64,000 nt of DNA from Mycobacterium dioxanotrophicus. Lineage in GTDB: Bacteria > Actinomycetota > Actinomycetes > Mycobacteriales > Mycobacteriaceae. The position numbers were made by a program, and so were the translations under genes. The notes beneath the pieces are model-generated. The model saw only the letters and a program-made list of their open reading frames with translations. It was not told the origin of the DNA and searched no databases. This document shows, piece after piece, positions 16,522 to 24,898 of the stretch. The stretch is from NCBI RefSeq assembly GCF_002157835.1, contig NZ_CP020809.1, positions 558,001 to 622,000 on the forward strand. The letters run 5' to 3'. Position 1 is the stretch's first letter, and every line of letters starts with the position of its first letter.

Positions 16522-17178
16522 TCAGTTCATGTTCCAGGGTTCGCCGTAGGTGGTGACGCTGTCACCGGTGGAGGCGATCAGACGGGCGAAGGGGCGCAGC
16601 AGCACGCCACCGGCTGCGCCGGTCACGGTGCCATGCGCATTGGAGACCGCCACCCCGCCGGCCGGACCCTTGACGTCGACGGAGAAGGTCGCGACCTCCT
16701 GGATGCCCGGGCCGTTACCCAGGTCGGCCGAGATCGACACACCGGGGAACAGGTTCGGGGTGATGACCGAGCCCAGCGGGTTGAAGCCGGCCGAGAGCGG
16801 GTTGATGTTGGTGTCGTCGAGCAGGATGTTCGGCGTGGTGTAGCTGAAGTTGATACCCACACCCAGTGACCACGGGAAGCCGATCTGGTAGCCCAGCTCC
16901 AGGGTGCCGGCGAAGTCGGCGGCGCCGGGGCCTTCGACGTGGTACTTGGCGCGACCGGAGTGGAACCACTCACGGGTCAGGCGGTTGCGGTCCAGCGGAA
17001 ACACGCCGTTGAGGAATGTGTCCCACTGCTGGACCGTCAGGGTGCGATCCTGGCCGTCGACCAGGCTCAGCTCATTGTCCAGACCTGCGTGCGCGGTACC
17101 GGTGCTCACGAACAGGGTTGCGAAGGCACCAGCCATCGCCACCACCAACGCGGTCAGCACCCGACTCAATGCCTTCAT
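16522..17178 (-). CDS. mspA: MspA-family octameric porin
   Basis: This 218-residue precursor has a 31-residue signal peptide ending THA, and the mature protein starts GLDNELSLVDG as in MspA. Most of the mature chain matches MspA as I remember it, including the C-terminus TTYGEPWNMN. It forms a hydrophilic channel in the outer mycomembrane. The constriction region reads NILLDDTNINPLSAGFNPLG: Asp90 and Asp91 are kept, position 93 is Asn instead of Asp, and the loop is about three residues longer, giving a 187-residue mature chain against 184. The ATG at 17178 is preceded by GGAAGAAG. A strong terminator follows. The 140 bases upstream should hold its promoter, but M. smegmatis mspA has a long leader, so I do not place one. 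Confidence 0.95.
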   Translation of the reverse strand: MKALSRVLTALVVAMAGAFATLFVSTGTAHAGLDNELSLVDGQDRTLTVQQWDTFLNGVFPLDRNRLTREWFHSGRAKYHVEGPGAADFAGTLELGYQIGFPWSLGVGINFSYTTPNILLDDTNINPLSAGFNPLGSVITPNLFPGVSISADLGNGPGIQEVATFSVDVKGPAGGVAVSNAHGTVTGAAGGVLLRPFARLIASTGDSVTTYGEPWNMN

Positions 17179-17319
17179 GTCTTCTTCCTGTCTCCGGTTG
17201 TAGTTTGGCCCGTGACGAAGGTCGCGAGCGTGTCTCAATTAGGATTCGGTGAGATCTCCCTCAGAGTTACAGCACCGTACACCTCTGCTGTCCCTTCTGC
17301 ACCACGTACGGTGGATTTT

Positions 17320-17811
17320 GTGCGGCTGCTCCTTATCGCAGACACCCACGTCCCCAAGCGCGCCCGTGATCTCCCTGTGCCGGTCTGGGATGCGGTGGAC
17401 CAAGCAGACGTCGTCGTGCACGCCGGCGACTGGGTGGATCCGTCTTTGCTCGACACCTTGAGCGCCCGCGCCCGCCTGCTTGTGGGGTGCTGGGGCAACA
17501 ACGACGGCGCGGAGTTGCGGCGACGCCTGCCCGAACGTGCCGACGTGACGCTGGAGGGTTTGCGGTTCACCGTCGTGCACGAGACCGGCGCGGCGACCGG
17601 GCGGGAGGCCCGGATGGCCAAGGCCTATCCGGACACCGATGTGCTGGTGTTCGGCCACAGCCACATTCCGTGGGACACCACGACGAAAACCGGTCTGCGC
17701 CTGCTGAATCCGGGGTCGCCCACCGACCGGCGGCGCCAGCCGTCCTGCACCTACATGACGGCCGACGTGGCAGGCGGTGTGCTCTCCGGAGTCACCCTGC
17801 ACGAGCTCTGA
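17320..17811 (+). CDS. YfcE/MJ0936-type metallophosphoesterase
   Basis: This 163-residue calcineurin-like phosphoesterase has the metal motifs in order: LLIADTHVPK (DxH), VVHAGDW (GDxx), GCWGNND (GNxD), VVHETG and FGHSHIPWD (GHSH), plus LLNPGSPTDRR at the end. It starts at a GTG (17320; another at 17311). Members hydrolyse phosphodiesters such as bis-pNPP, and the cell substrate is usually unknown. It diverges from mspA, sharing a 141-base upstream region. Confidence 0.85.
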   Translation: MRLLLIADTHVPKRARDLPVPVWDAVDQADVVVHAGDWVDPSLLDTLSARARLLVGCWGNNDGAELRRRLPERADVTLEGLRFTVVHETGAATGREARMAKAYPDTDVLVFGHSHIPWDTTTKTGLRLLNPGSPTDRRRQPSCTYMTADVAGGVLSGVTLHEL

Positions 17812-17896
17812 CACTTCACCGCCGAGCCCACACGCTCCGCGACGGAGACGCCCCAAATTCGGCCTTACATAGGCATATGAGTTCGCGGTTTGAAAA

Positions 17897-17938
17897 ACTT
17901 GTATTGACAAGTGCGGTGATGCGGGCCACAGTAGTTGC
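17897..17938 (+). promoter_or_regulatory. Operator overlapping a probable leaderless promoter
   Basis: The palindrome ACTTGTATTGACAAGT (17897-17912) contains TTGT-N4-ACAA. Inside it TTGACA (17904-17909) is a consensus -35, and CACAGT (17927-17932) lies exactly 17 bases further as a -10. Transcription would start near 17939, the A of the next ATG, so the mRNA may be leaderless. A GntR protein bound at the palindrome would block the -35. The same core occurs at 26344. Confidence 0.65.
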
Positions 17939-19096
17939 ATGGCAATTCAGCAGAGCTACGACGTCGTCGTCGTCGGCGCCGGCATCGTGGGCCTGGCGCA
18001 CGCGTATCACGCCCACGAACGCGGCCTCAGCGTCGCCGTTGTCGATCACGCCGACGGCGTCGTCGGCGCATCGGTGCAGAACTTCGGCCACGCCTGCATC
18101 ACCGCGCAGTCGGGTGTCGCGAGAGACTATGCGCGCCTGGGCCGCAGGCACTGGCTCGACCTGTCGCGCAAGGCCGGCTTCTGGTCAGCTCAGGCCGGCA
18201 CCTACTGCGTGGCCCGGCATGCCGACGAACTCGCGGTGATGCACGAGTTCGCGCCCACCCGCGGTGAAGACGAGGTGGTGCTGCTCGATCGCGAGCAGAT
18301 TCTCGCCCGCATCCCGGTGGCCGAGGCGGGTGTCACCGGCGGCATGTACCTGCCCAACGACCTGCAGGTCGATCCGCGCACCGCGGCCCCGTCCATCGCG
18401 CAGTGGCTCGCCGCAGCCGGTGTCGATTTCCACTGGCGCACAGCGGCAACCGGATTCGCCGAAGGCGTGGTCAACACCTCACGCGGCCCGATCTCGGCAG
18501 GCGCCACGTTCGTCACCGTCAACTACGACATCGACCGGTTGTTCCCCGGCCTGGCCGAACGCGACGGCTTGATCCGCTGTCGGCTGCACATGTTGCGCGC
18601 GCGGGTACCGCTCGCCTTCACCCTGCCCGCGCCGTTGTTCACGGGCTGGTCGCTGTTGCGCTACTCCGGATTCGAGAACTTGCCGAGCACTGCGGCGGTC
18701 GCCGACCGGTTGCGCACCGAGTATCCGGGCTACGTCGCCATCGACCTGCATCAGATGTACACGCCGCAGCCCGACGGTTCCCTGCTGATCGGCGACACCC
18801 ACTATCGCGACGTGTCCGCGCCGGTCTTCCAGTCCGAAGAGGGCTTCACCGCATTGGTCGACGAGACGCGAAAACTGTTCGGGGTCACCGACATCGAGAT
18901 CAGCGAGCGGTGGCAGGGCGTGTACTGCTCGGCGCCCGGGCAGGAATTCCTGATCGAGGAGCCGATCGAGGGCACCCATGTCGTGACCGTCACCACCGGC
19001 ATCGGCATGACCACCAGCATGGGCCTGGCCCAGCGCACTGTCGACAACGTATTCGCCCGCGACGGTGCCGACCCGTTGGCCGTCGCGAACGCATAA
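17939..19096 (+). CDS. TIGR03364-type FAD-dependent amine oxidase, phosphonate linked
   Basis: This 385-residue DAO-fold flavoprotein has VVVVGAGIVGLAHAYHAHER (GxGxxG) at residues 9-28 and a C-terminal TTGIGMTTSMGLAQ flavin-contact region. It matches TIGR03364 oxidoreductases, which are recurrently found beside a phosphonatase-like hydrolase and phosphonate transporters. Related enzymes in phosphonate clusters have been reported to oxidise 2-aminoethylphosphonate or its N-methyl forms to phosphonoacetaldehyde. That reaction is the likely one here, releasing ammonia and H2O2. It heads a probable operon with the HAD hydrolase (26-base gap) and the transporter. Substrate identity is inference. 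Confidence 0.8.
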   Translation: MAIQQSYDVVVVGAGIVGLAHAYHAHERGLSVAVVDHADGVVGASVQNFGHACITAQSGVARDYARLGRRHWLDLSRKAGFWSAQAGTYCVARHADELAVMHEFAPTRGEDEVVLLDREQILARIPVAEAGVTGGMYLPNDLQVDPRTAAPSIAQWLAAAGVDFHWRTAATGFAEGVVNTSRGPISAGATFVTVNYDIDRLFPGLAERDGLIRCRLHMLRARVPLAFTLPAPLFTGWSLLRYSGFENLPSTAAVADRLRTEYPGYVAIDLHQMYTPQPDGSLLIGDTHYRDVSAPVFQSEEGFTALVDETRKLFGVTDIEISERWQGVYCSAPGQEFLIEEPIEGTHVVTVTTGIGMTTSMGLAQRTVDNVFARDGADPLAVANA

Positions 19097-19122
19097 CCGT
19101 ATCTCACTGAAAGGTAAACCCC

Positions 19123-19821
19123 ATGAGCAACACAACAAGTCAGCCGATCAGCCTGGTCGTCTTCGACATGGCAGGCACCACCGTGGAGGACAGCGGACTG
19201 GTCCAGCAGTCGTTCCTGGCCGCTGACAGCCACGCCGGGCTGTCGAAGACCGACGCCGATCGGGAGGAGATGCTGCGCTACGTCTCCGACACCATGGGCC
19301 AGTCCAAGATCGTGGTGTTCCGGCACCTGGCCCGCGGCAACGAGGAACAGGCTCAGGCCGCCAACAAAGAGTTCGAGCGCTGCTATGCGCAGCTGGTCGC
19401 CGAGGGCAACTGCAGCCCCATCCCCGGTGCTGAGGAGGTCATCACCTCGCTGCGGTCGCGTGGCATCAAGACCGCTCTGACAACGGGATTCGCGCGGGAG
19501 ACCCAATCGGCCATCATCGACGCGCTGGGCTGGCAGAACCTCGCCGACGTGGTGCTGTGCCCCGAACCCGGAGTACGCGGCAGGCCCTACCCGGACATGC
19601 CGTTGACCGCACTCATGCGGACCGAAACCGACTCGGTGTCTTCGATGATCGTGCTGGGAGACACCTCGTCGGACGTCATCAGCGGACTGCGGGCCGGAGC
19701 CCGGGCATCGGTCGGGGTGCTGACGGGGGCGCACGACACCGCCCAGCTGTCGGCGGCCGGTGCGACCCACATCCTGGGCAGTGTGGCCGAGCTGCCCACC
19801 CTGGTGGCGACCCTGAGCTGA
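19123..19821 (+). CDS. Phosphonatase-like HAD hydrolase (TIGR03351 type)
   Basis: This 232-residue HAD-superfamily protein has motif I VVFDMAGTTVEDS, with the DxAGT form seen in phosphonoacetaldehyde hydrolase PhnX. Motif II is in ALTTGFAR, and the motif IV acid pair is in IVLGDTSSDVISG. A helical cap (about residues 25-100) contains GQSKIVVFRHL; its Lys may or may not be the Schiff-base lysine of true PhnX. It would cleave the C-P bond of phosphonoacetaldehyde to phosphate and acetaldehyde, following the oxidase. It is preceded by an AAGG ribosome site. Confidence 0.82.
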   Translation: MSNTTSQPISLVVFDMAGTTVEDSGLVQQSFLAADSHAGLSKTDADREEMLRYVSDTMGQSKIVVFRHLARGNEEQAQAANKEFERCYAQLVAEGNCSPIPGAEEVITSLRSRGIKTALTTGFARETQSAIIDALGWQNLADVVLCPEPGVRGRPYPDMPLTALMRTETDSVSSMIVLGDTSSDVISGLRAGARASVGVLTGAHDTAQLSAAGATHILGSVAELPTLVATLS

Positions 19822-19997
19822 TACCCAACCCCACTCCGGCGGCGGCCGGTCCGAGGCCCAGCCTCCCGGCCGCCGCATCACCGCTCTTGACGTTCTCGCT
19901 CGAGAAACCAGTCACTGGCATCTGATTCGGCCATTTGGCGCTCTGCCGCGGCCCCGCCAGTTCACCGTCTGTTCACGCCCACCAGAGGTGCATTGTC

Positions 19998-21332
19998 ATG
20001 TCTCACGTCACCACTTCCCGGCCACCAACCATCGCCCCGCTCTACAAGCGCTGGCGCATCCAGATCTTCGCCGTCACCTGGATCGCTTATGCCGGCTTCT
20101 ATTTCACGCGGCAGGCCTTCTCGGTCGCCAAGCTCGGCATCCTCGAAGATCCGATCCTGAGTACCACCCTCACCAAGAGCACCCTGGCGAACCTCGACGC
20201 GGCCTACCTGACGGCCTACGCGGCAGGCCAATTCGTCTGGGGTCAGGTGTCCGACCGGTTCGGCCCGCGTGTGGTTCTCCTTGGCGGACTGGCCATCTCG
20301 GCTATCGCCACGGTCTTCATGGGTCTGCTTCCGGCTCTTGTATTCCTGCTGCCGCTGATGATCGTGCAGGGGCTTGCCCAATCGACCGGCTGGTCCGGCA
20401 CCCTGAAGAACATGGCCCAGTTCTTCTCCATCGGGGAGCGCGGCAAGATCCTGGGCATCTGGAGCACCAACTACGCGTTCGGCGGCCTGGTCGCCGCGCC
20501 GTTCCTGGGATGGGTCGCCTACGACGTGTTCGGCACCTGGCGGGCCGCGTTCTTCGGTGGCGCCGCGGTCGTGGCCGTCGTCTTCGTGCTGATGCTGCTG
20601 TTCCAGCGCAACGACCCCGCGGATGTCGGATTGCCGCCCATCGAGGAGTACCGCGCGGCCGCGGATGCCGAAGAAGGCGTCGAACTCGACGACTCGCCCG
20701 AAGCCGAGGCCGTTGCCGAGCCCACCCCGTCCTGGCGTGAATCCCTGGCGGCCGTGCTTCGCGACAGCATGGTGAGAACCCTTGGGATGTCATACTTCCT
20801 GCTCAAGCCGGCCCGCTACGCCATCCTGCTGTGGGGGCCGGTGATCGTCGCCGAACAGCTCGCCGACGGCGACAAGTTCCAGGCCGTGACGGTTCCCATC
20901 GCGTTCGGCGTCGCGGGCGTCGTCGCCCCGATCCTGTTCGGCCGGATGTCGGACCGCGTGTTCAAGGCCCGCCGGGTACCGGTCTCCGTGATCAGCCTGG
21001 CGATCCTGGTGGTGGTGCTCGCGCTGTTCGCACCGCTGACCGCGACCGGCAACGTGTGGATCATGGTCGCGGTGCTGAGCGTGATCGGCCTGGCCGTGTA
21101 CGGCGCGGACGCCATGATCTCCTGCGTCGCGGCAGTCGATTTCGGAACGTCCAAGCACGCCGGAACCGCCGCCGGACTGATCAACTGCTGCGGATCGGTC
21201 GGCGCGATCCTCGGGGGTCTGCTGCCCGGCTACCTCAGCACCTCGATGTTGTTCTACGGGTTCGCCGGGGCTGCCTTCATCGCCATGCTGCTGCTGATTC
21301 CGCACTGGAACCGGATGCCTGCCGCCGACTAG
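19998..21332 (+). CDS. MFS transporter, OPA (organophosphate antiporter) type
   Basis: This 444-residue protein has about 12 hydrophobic segments. The N-terminus YKRWRIQIFAVTWIAYAGFY with FTRQAFSVAK is characteristic of the GlpT/UhpT/PgtP organophosphate:phosphate antiporter family. A long acidic central loop (about residues 222-252) separates the two six-helix halves. The ATG at 19998 is chosen by similarity. In the operon with the FAD oxidase and phosphonatase-like enzyme, it probably imports a phosphonate or phosphate ester in place of the ABC transporter found in other clusters. A hairpin follows the stop codon. Confidence 0.85.
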   Translation: MSHVTTSRPPTIAPLYKRWRIQIFAVTWIAYAGFYFTRQAFSVAKLGILEDPILSTTLTKSTLANLDAAYLTAYAAGQFVWGQVSDRFGPRVVLLGGLAISAIATVFMGLLPALVFLLPLMIVQGLAQSTGWSGTLKNMAQFFSIGERGKILGIWSTNYAFGGLVAAPFLGWVAYDVFGTWRAAFFGGAAVVAVVFVLMLLFQRNDPADVGLPPIEEYRAAADAEEGVELDDSPEAEAVAEPTPSWRESLAAVLRDSMVRTLGMSYFLLKPARYAILLWGPVIVAEQLADGDKFQAVTVPIAFGVAGVVAPILFGRMSDRVFKARRVPVSVISLAILVVVLALFAPLTATGNVWIMVAVLSVIGLAVYGADAMISCVAAVDFGTSKHAGTAAGLINCCGSVGAILGGLLPGYLSTSMLFYGFAGAAFIAMLLLIPHWNRMPAAD

Positions 21333-21347
21333 GCGCATCGAAACCGG

Positions 21348-21388
21348 GGCCGTGGCTTGCGAATCTGAGGGGGTTCGCAGCCACGGCC
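21348..21388 (+). terminator. Hairpin after the phosphonate operon
   Basis: Arms GGCCGTGGC-T-TGCGAA (21348-21363) and TTCGCAGCCACGGCC (21374-21388) pair except for one bulged T; the loop is ten bases. The next bases (TCTCCGTCT) are only partly T-rich. Its last four bases belong to the left 40-bp repeat. Confidence 0.6.
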
Positions 21389-21424
21389 TCTCCGTCTGGC
21401 TACGTGCGCGGGTCGATGGTCTTG
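21385..21424 (+). repeat. Left copy of perfect 40-bp direct repeat (putative attL)
   Basis: All 40 bases are identical to 25570-25609, beginning GGCCTCTCCG and ending GATGGTCTTG; the flanks differ on both sides. The sequence equals the last codons of the GntR gene plus 15 bases beyond its stop. Here the reading frame of GntR is not continued. Confidence 0.95.
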
Positions 21425-21435
21425 CGGCGGTGGGC

Positions 21436-21914
21436 TCGGCCTCGAGCTCGGTGATTTGATGGTTCAGTTCGGGTGAGGTGCCGACCGCGGCGCGGGTGCT
21501 GGCGGCGAACGCCGCAGTCACCGCGTCACTGCCAGCCAACTGTTCGGTGCGTAGCCGCGGCTGGATCTGCGCTGCCTGGTCTTTGGTATTGCGTTGACGT
21601 CCACCAGTTTTGAGCGCTGACCGCATTTTGGTCAGGCTTAACCGGGCGCCCTCGGCCGGGGTCGGAGCCCGCCCCGGCACCGCGAGCGCGTTGCGATCAT
21701 CGAAGGTCTGTAGCGCGCCTGGGTGATGGGCGGCGGTCATCGCCTGCAATCCGCGGATTCCAGTCAGCTCTTCGGGGAATCGTCTGACGGCCAAGCGTTT
21801 ACCTGTCTCGCCCGTCAGATATACGTCGTGGTGATCGTCGGCCCAGTCGCCTCCTAGGAAAATCAGTGTCCTCCCAAGCTCGTCGGTGGTGTCCTTGTCC
21901 GAGCCGAAGGACAC
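21436..21914 (-). pseudogene. IS110-family transposase remnant
   Basis: The start LIFLGGDWADDHHDVYLTGE resembles the N-terminal DEDD motif of IS110 transposases. After ~65 residues it jumps to a later part (LTKMRSALKTGGRQRNTKDQ to LNHQITELEAE), typical of the linker before the Tnp_20 domain. The central region and the whole C-terminal Ser-containing domain are missing. The frame stays open by chance across the left repeat. It is an internally deleted, 3'-truncated relic. Confidence 0.7.
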
Positions 21915-22226
21915 GCGGCGGCGAACTCATGGATCAGTGCTCGAATCGGCACGACACCTCATGAGCGCTACAGGCGACCTCACCAACCTGTCGGGGGCAC
22001 GATCGAGCCCTGCGAATCGACCATCACACCAGGAATGAAAGTGCTAACCGGCCGGCGGTTGAGTGACCAGCGTCCCGCTCAACCGAGCAAGAATCCGTTA
22101 GCGACTCGCTGATCCCGTACCCATTAGAAGCCCTGCGCCGGTACGGTCAATTTCCCAGCCCACGAGGGCGACCGACTGTCGTCGAACGGGTTGGGAGACC
22201 GCGAGCGGAGGGGAAGGGGGTGCCTG
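21915..22226. other. Noncoding stretch before the NTPase-TPR gene
   Basis: No supported gene is seen in these 312 bases. An inverted repeat CGGTTGAG (22056-22063) / CTCAACCG (22078-22085) with a 14-base loop may be regulatory. A G-rich run at 22207-22220 (GGAGGGGAAGGGGG) is the ribosome site of the next gene. Confidence 0.5.
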
Positions 22227-24827
22227 GTGTGCGTATCGCAGCGAAAGCGGCGGTGGAGGCACTGGCCGTGGCGTGCGGTGCTCGGCGCGAGCGTGGTGCT
22301 TTGTGCGGCCGCAGCGGCAGTAACAGCGTTGTTGGACACCCCGCTATGGAGTCGGCTCCTGGTCGCTGGTGTCGTTCTGGCAGTCGGGTTGATCGGTGTC
22401 GTCGACACGTACCTGGTGGGCAAGCGCACTAAACAGCAGGCTGCGCGCAAGGAGTTGGCCGAGGCCACCGCCAAAGCTGACCAGTGGCTGCGCGCGGTGC
22501 AGGCCTGTGTCTACTGGGAGCTGCCACGCATGGCTGACGTCGACATGTATGAGCAGCTCGGTGTTGCGCGTGCCGACTCGACGCAGGCCGCAGCGGTCGG
22601 AACTACCGACGGGTGCGGCTACATCGAACGGGACGTCGATCGGGCGGCCCGCAAGCAGTTGCAGGCTCATGGGGCGGTGCTGCTGAACGGGGCGCCGGGA
22701 AGCGGTGTGACGCGTACGGCCTACCAGGTGGCACTTTCGGTCCCAAAGCAGCCGCTGGTGGTGGCCTCGGTGACGCCGCAGGGTCTGCCGATCGCGCTGG
22801 GCGCTCTCGACATCCTGTCGGCGGTTCGGCCCGGCGCGCAGCTGGTGCTCTGGTTGGACCGGATCGATGCTCTCACCGAGGCCGGGTTGACGGCGCAGAT
22901 GCTGCGTGAGTGCGCGAACCGTTCACCGGGTTTGCGGATAGTGGCGACCGTACCGTCGACCTACTACGTGGCGTGGGCGGCGGAGAACCAGACGTTGGAC
23001 GCGCTGTTCGAGGAGCCTCTCACGGTGGAGCGACGGCCGTCGGAACGTGAGCGCCAGAGGGCCGAATTGGCCTATCCGGGCCGGGACTTCAGCGAGGGCA
23101 TCGCGGTGGCATTCACCGTCGGAGGCAAGCTGCTGCGTCGCCTGCGCGCCGGAAACCATGGCTGCCGGCATGATCCGGCCGATGATGACTGCGCGGTGGC
23201 GCGAGCGGTGATGGCAGTCGCTCTGGAATGGGCGGGCACCGGAATCGACGCCCCTATCCCAGCGCTGACCCTCGCGAGGCTGGTGCAGCAACGGTTCGGG
23301 ACAGCGGTGGTTGAGCCTGGGCACGTCGACGCGGCGCTGGCCTGGGCGACACAATCTCATATCGGGGGAGCCTCGCTGCTGACCGCCAGCGGCAATGACG
23401 GTGCAGCGATGGTGACCGCGCACCCAGTCCTCACCGAGATTCACCGGGCCGAGGACCCGGAGGCGGCTGACGAAGTCTGGACAGCAGCGCTGAACGACGC
23501 TGCCGGCCGCGGTGACCACGAAGCGGTGGGGCGTATCGGTTTCCGCGCCCACACCACCGGCACCCTGGCAGTCGCTGCGCACGCGTGGCAGAGTCTCCCC
23601 GTCGAGGGGCCGTCCGAGTGGCTCTGGCGAGCCGCAGAGTTCAGCCGGGGCCGTGGGGAATACGCGGCAGCGGTACCGCCTCTGGAGAGGCTCAGCGAGA
23701 TCACGGAAGCGATCTACGGCGCCGACCATCCCCAGACCGCCGATGCGGTGGAGGTGTTGGCAGGCAACTGGGTGGCGGCTGGCGACCAGCCTGAGCGAGT
23801 GCGGGGCCTATTTGAGCGAGCGCTGAGTATCAGGGAGAAGGAGTTCGGTCGCGACTCCGAAGAGGTCGCCCGGACCCTGGCCTCGTTGGGTGCCGTTGTG
23901 GGCAAGCTGGGGAACCTGGCGCTGGGGCGATTGATGCTCGAAGAGTCGCTCACCACTCGGGAACGGCTGCACGGCAGTGAGAGCGCTGAAGTGGCGCACG
24001 TCCTTGTCAACCTGGCGACCCTCGAGGGGGAGGAAGGAAACATTGCCGAGGCGCGAGACAAACTACAGCGGGCCCGGCGCATCCAGGAGGCGATAGGTGT
24101 CGAGGACCCCTACGTGATTGCCGGTTTGGCGTCCATGCTGCGTCAGGAGGGCAGCCTGATCGAGGCTCGCACACTGCTGCAACAGGTATTGGACATCGAA
24201 GTCGGCAGGTACGGCCGGGCCCATCCGTATGTGGCGAACGCCCAGATTCGACTCGCGCAGCTCCTAAGCAACATGGGGCACGGGGAGAAGGCCATCGAAC
24301 TGTGCGAGAGGGCTCTGCGCACCCTGACACGGGTACGCGGTCCCAACCACGCCGAGACTGCGGCGGCGATGGCGGTGCTGGGGAACGCGTGGCACCGCGC
24401 CGGTCAGGCTGAGAAAGGGAAAGCACTGCTGCAACGGGCGTTGACTATCCAGGAGGAGATCCTGGGCCCGGAAGATCCGGCTCTCGGCCAAACGCTCAAT
24501 CTCCTGGGAATGGCTTGGGGGGATCTGGGCCGCATGGATACGGCGTATGCGTTGTTCCAGCGCGCGTTATCTGTGCAAGAGACAGCCTGGGGGGACTGTC
24601 ATCAGGGGCTCATGGGCGTGCTCGGCAACTTGGGTGGCGCGGCGATTCGGTTGGGAGACAGGGATCAAGCACGCGCACACGTGTCCCGGGCGCTGAGCAT
24701 TGCCCAGATGCGCTACCCCGGGAACCAGTCCGTCATCCACGACATCACTGGGCCGATATCCAAGGCCGACCCCAGTTTCGTCGTCCTCGCTGACGGACAG
24801 GCGTTCGGATTCACCGACAGCAAATGA
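22227..24827 (+). CDS. Membrane-anchored NTPase with TPR (kinesin light chain-like) repeats
   Basis: This protein has ~866 residues from the GTG at 22227, chosen for the strong purine-rich ribosome site six bases upstream; a TTG at 22191 is also open. Two hydrophobic helices lie near residues 20-38 and 42-62. An NTPase-like domain follows, with GAPGSGVTRTAY (P-loop position, but Val/Thr where Lys-Thr is usual) and VLWLDRIDAL as a Walker B-like strand. From about residue 450 to 840 there are some nine 42-residue TPR/KLC-type repeats (for example ALSIREKEFGRDSEEVARTL). The layout is STAND-like: sensor repeats, NTPase and membrane anchor. Similar designs serve in signalling and in anti-phage defence. 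Function is unknown, and the island setting fits an accessory role. Confidence 0.75.
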   Translation: MCVSQRKRRWRHWPWRAVLGASVVLCAAAAAVTALLDTPLWSRLLVAGVVLAVGLIGVVDTYLVGKRTKQQAARKELAEATAKADQWLRAVQACVYWELPRMADVDMYEQLGVARADSTQAAAVGTTDGCGYIERDVDRAARKQLQAHGAVLLNGAPGSGVTRTAYQVALSVPKQPLVVASVTPQGLPIALGALDILSAVRPGAQLVLWLDRIDALTEAGLTAQMLRECANRSPGLRIVATVPSTYYVAWAAENQTLDALFEEPLTVERRPSERERQRAELAYPGRDFSEGIAVAFTVGGKLLRRLRAGNHGCRHDPADDDCAVARAVMAVALEWAGTGIDAPIPALTLARLVQQRFGTAVVEPGHVDAALAWATQSHIGGASLLTASGNDGAAMVTAHPVLTEIHRAEDPEAADEVWTAALNDAAGRGDHEAVGRIGFRAHTTGTLAVAAHAWQSLPVEGPSEWLWRAAEFSRGRGEYAAAVPPLERLSEITEAIYGADHPQTADAVEVLAGNWVAAGDQPERVRGLFERALSIREKEFGRDSEEVARTLASLGAVVGKLGNLALGRLMLEESLTTRERLHGSESAEVAHVLVNLATLEGEEGNIAEARDKLQRARRIQEAIGVEDPYVIAGLASMLRQEGSLIEARTLLQQVLDIEVGRYGRAHPYVANAQIRLAQLLSNMGHGEKAIELCERALRTLTRVRGPNHAETAAAMAVLGNAWHRAGQAEKGKALLQRALTIQEEILGPEDPALGQTLNLLGMAWGDLGRMDTAYALFQRALSVQETAWGDCHQGLMGVLGNLGGAAIRLGDRDQARAHVSRALSIAQMRYPGNQSVIHDITGPISKADPSFVVLADGQAFGFTDSK

Positions 24828-24898
24828 GGCTCGCAGGGACGACGCCAACGAACGCAGGTTCCATGAAAACTGGGCCGGCGCAGTACGATCCGGGAGTT

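Noticed and set aside
20790..21435. The C-terminal part of the long minus-strand frame containing the IS110 remnant
   Set aside because: Beyond the remnant the frame runs through the repeat and antisense to the transporter, so it is not part of a transposase.
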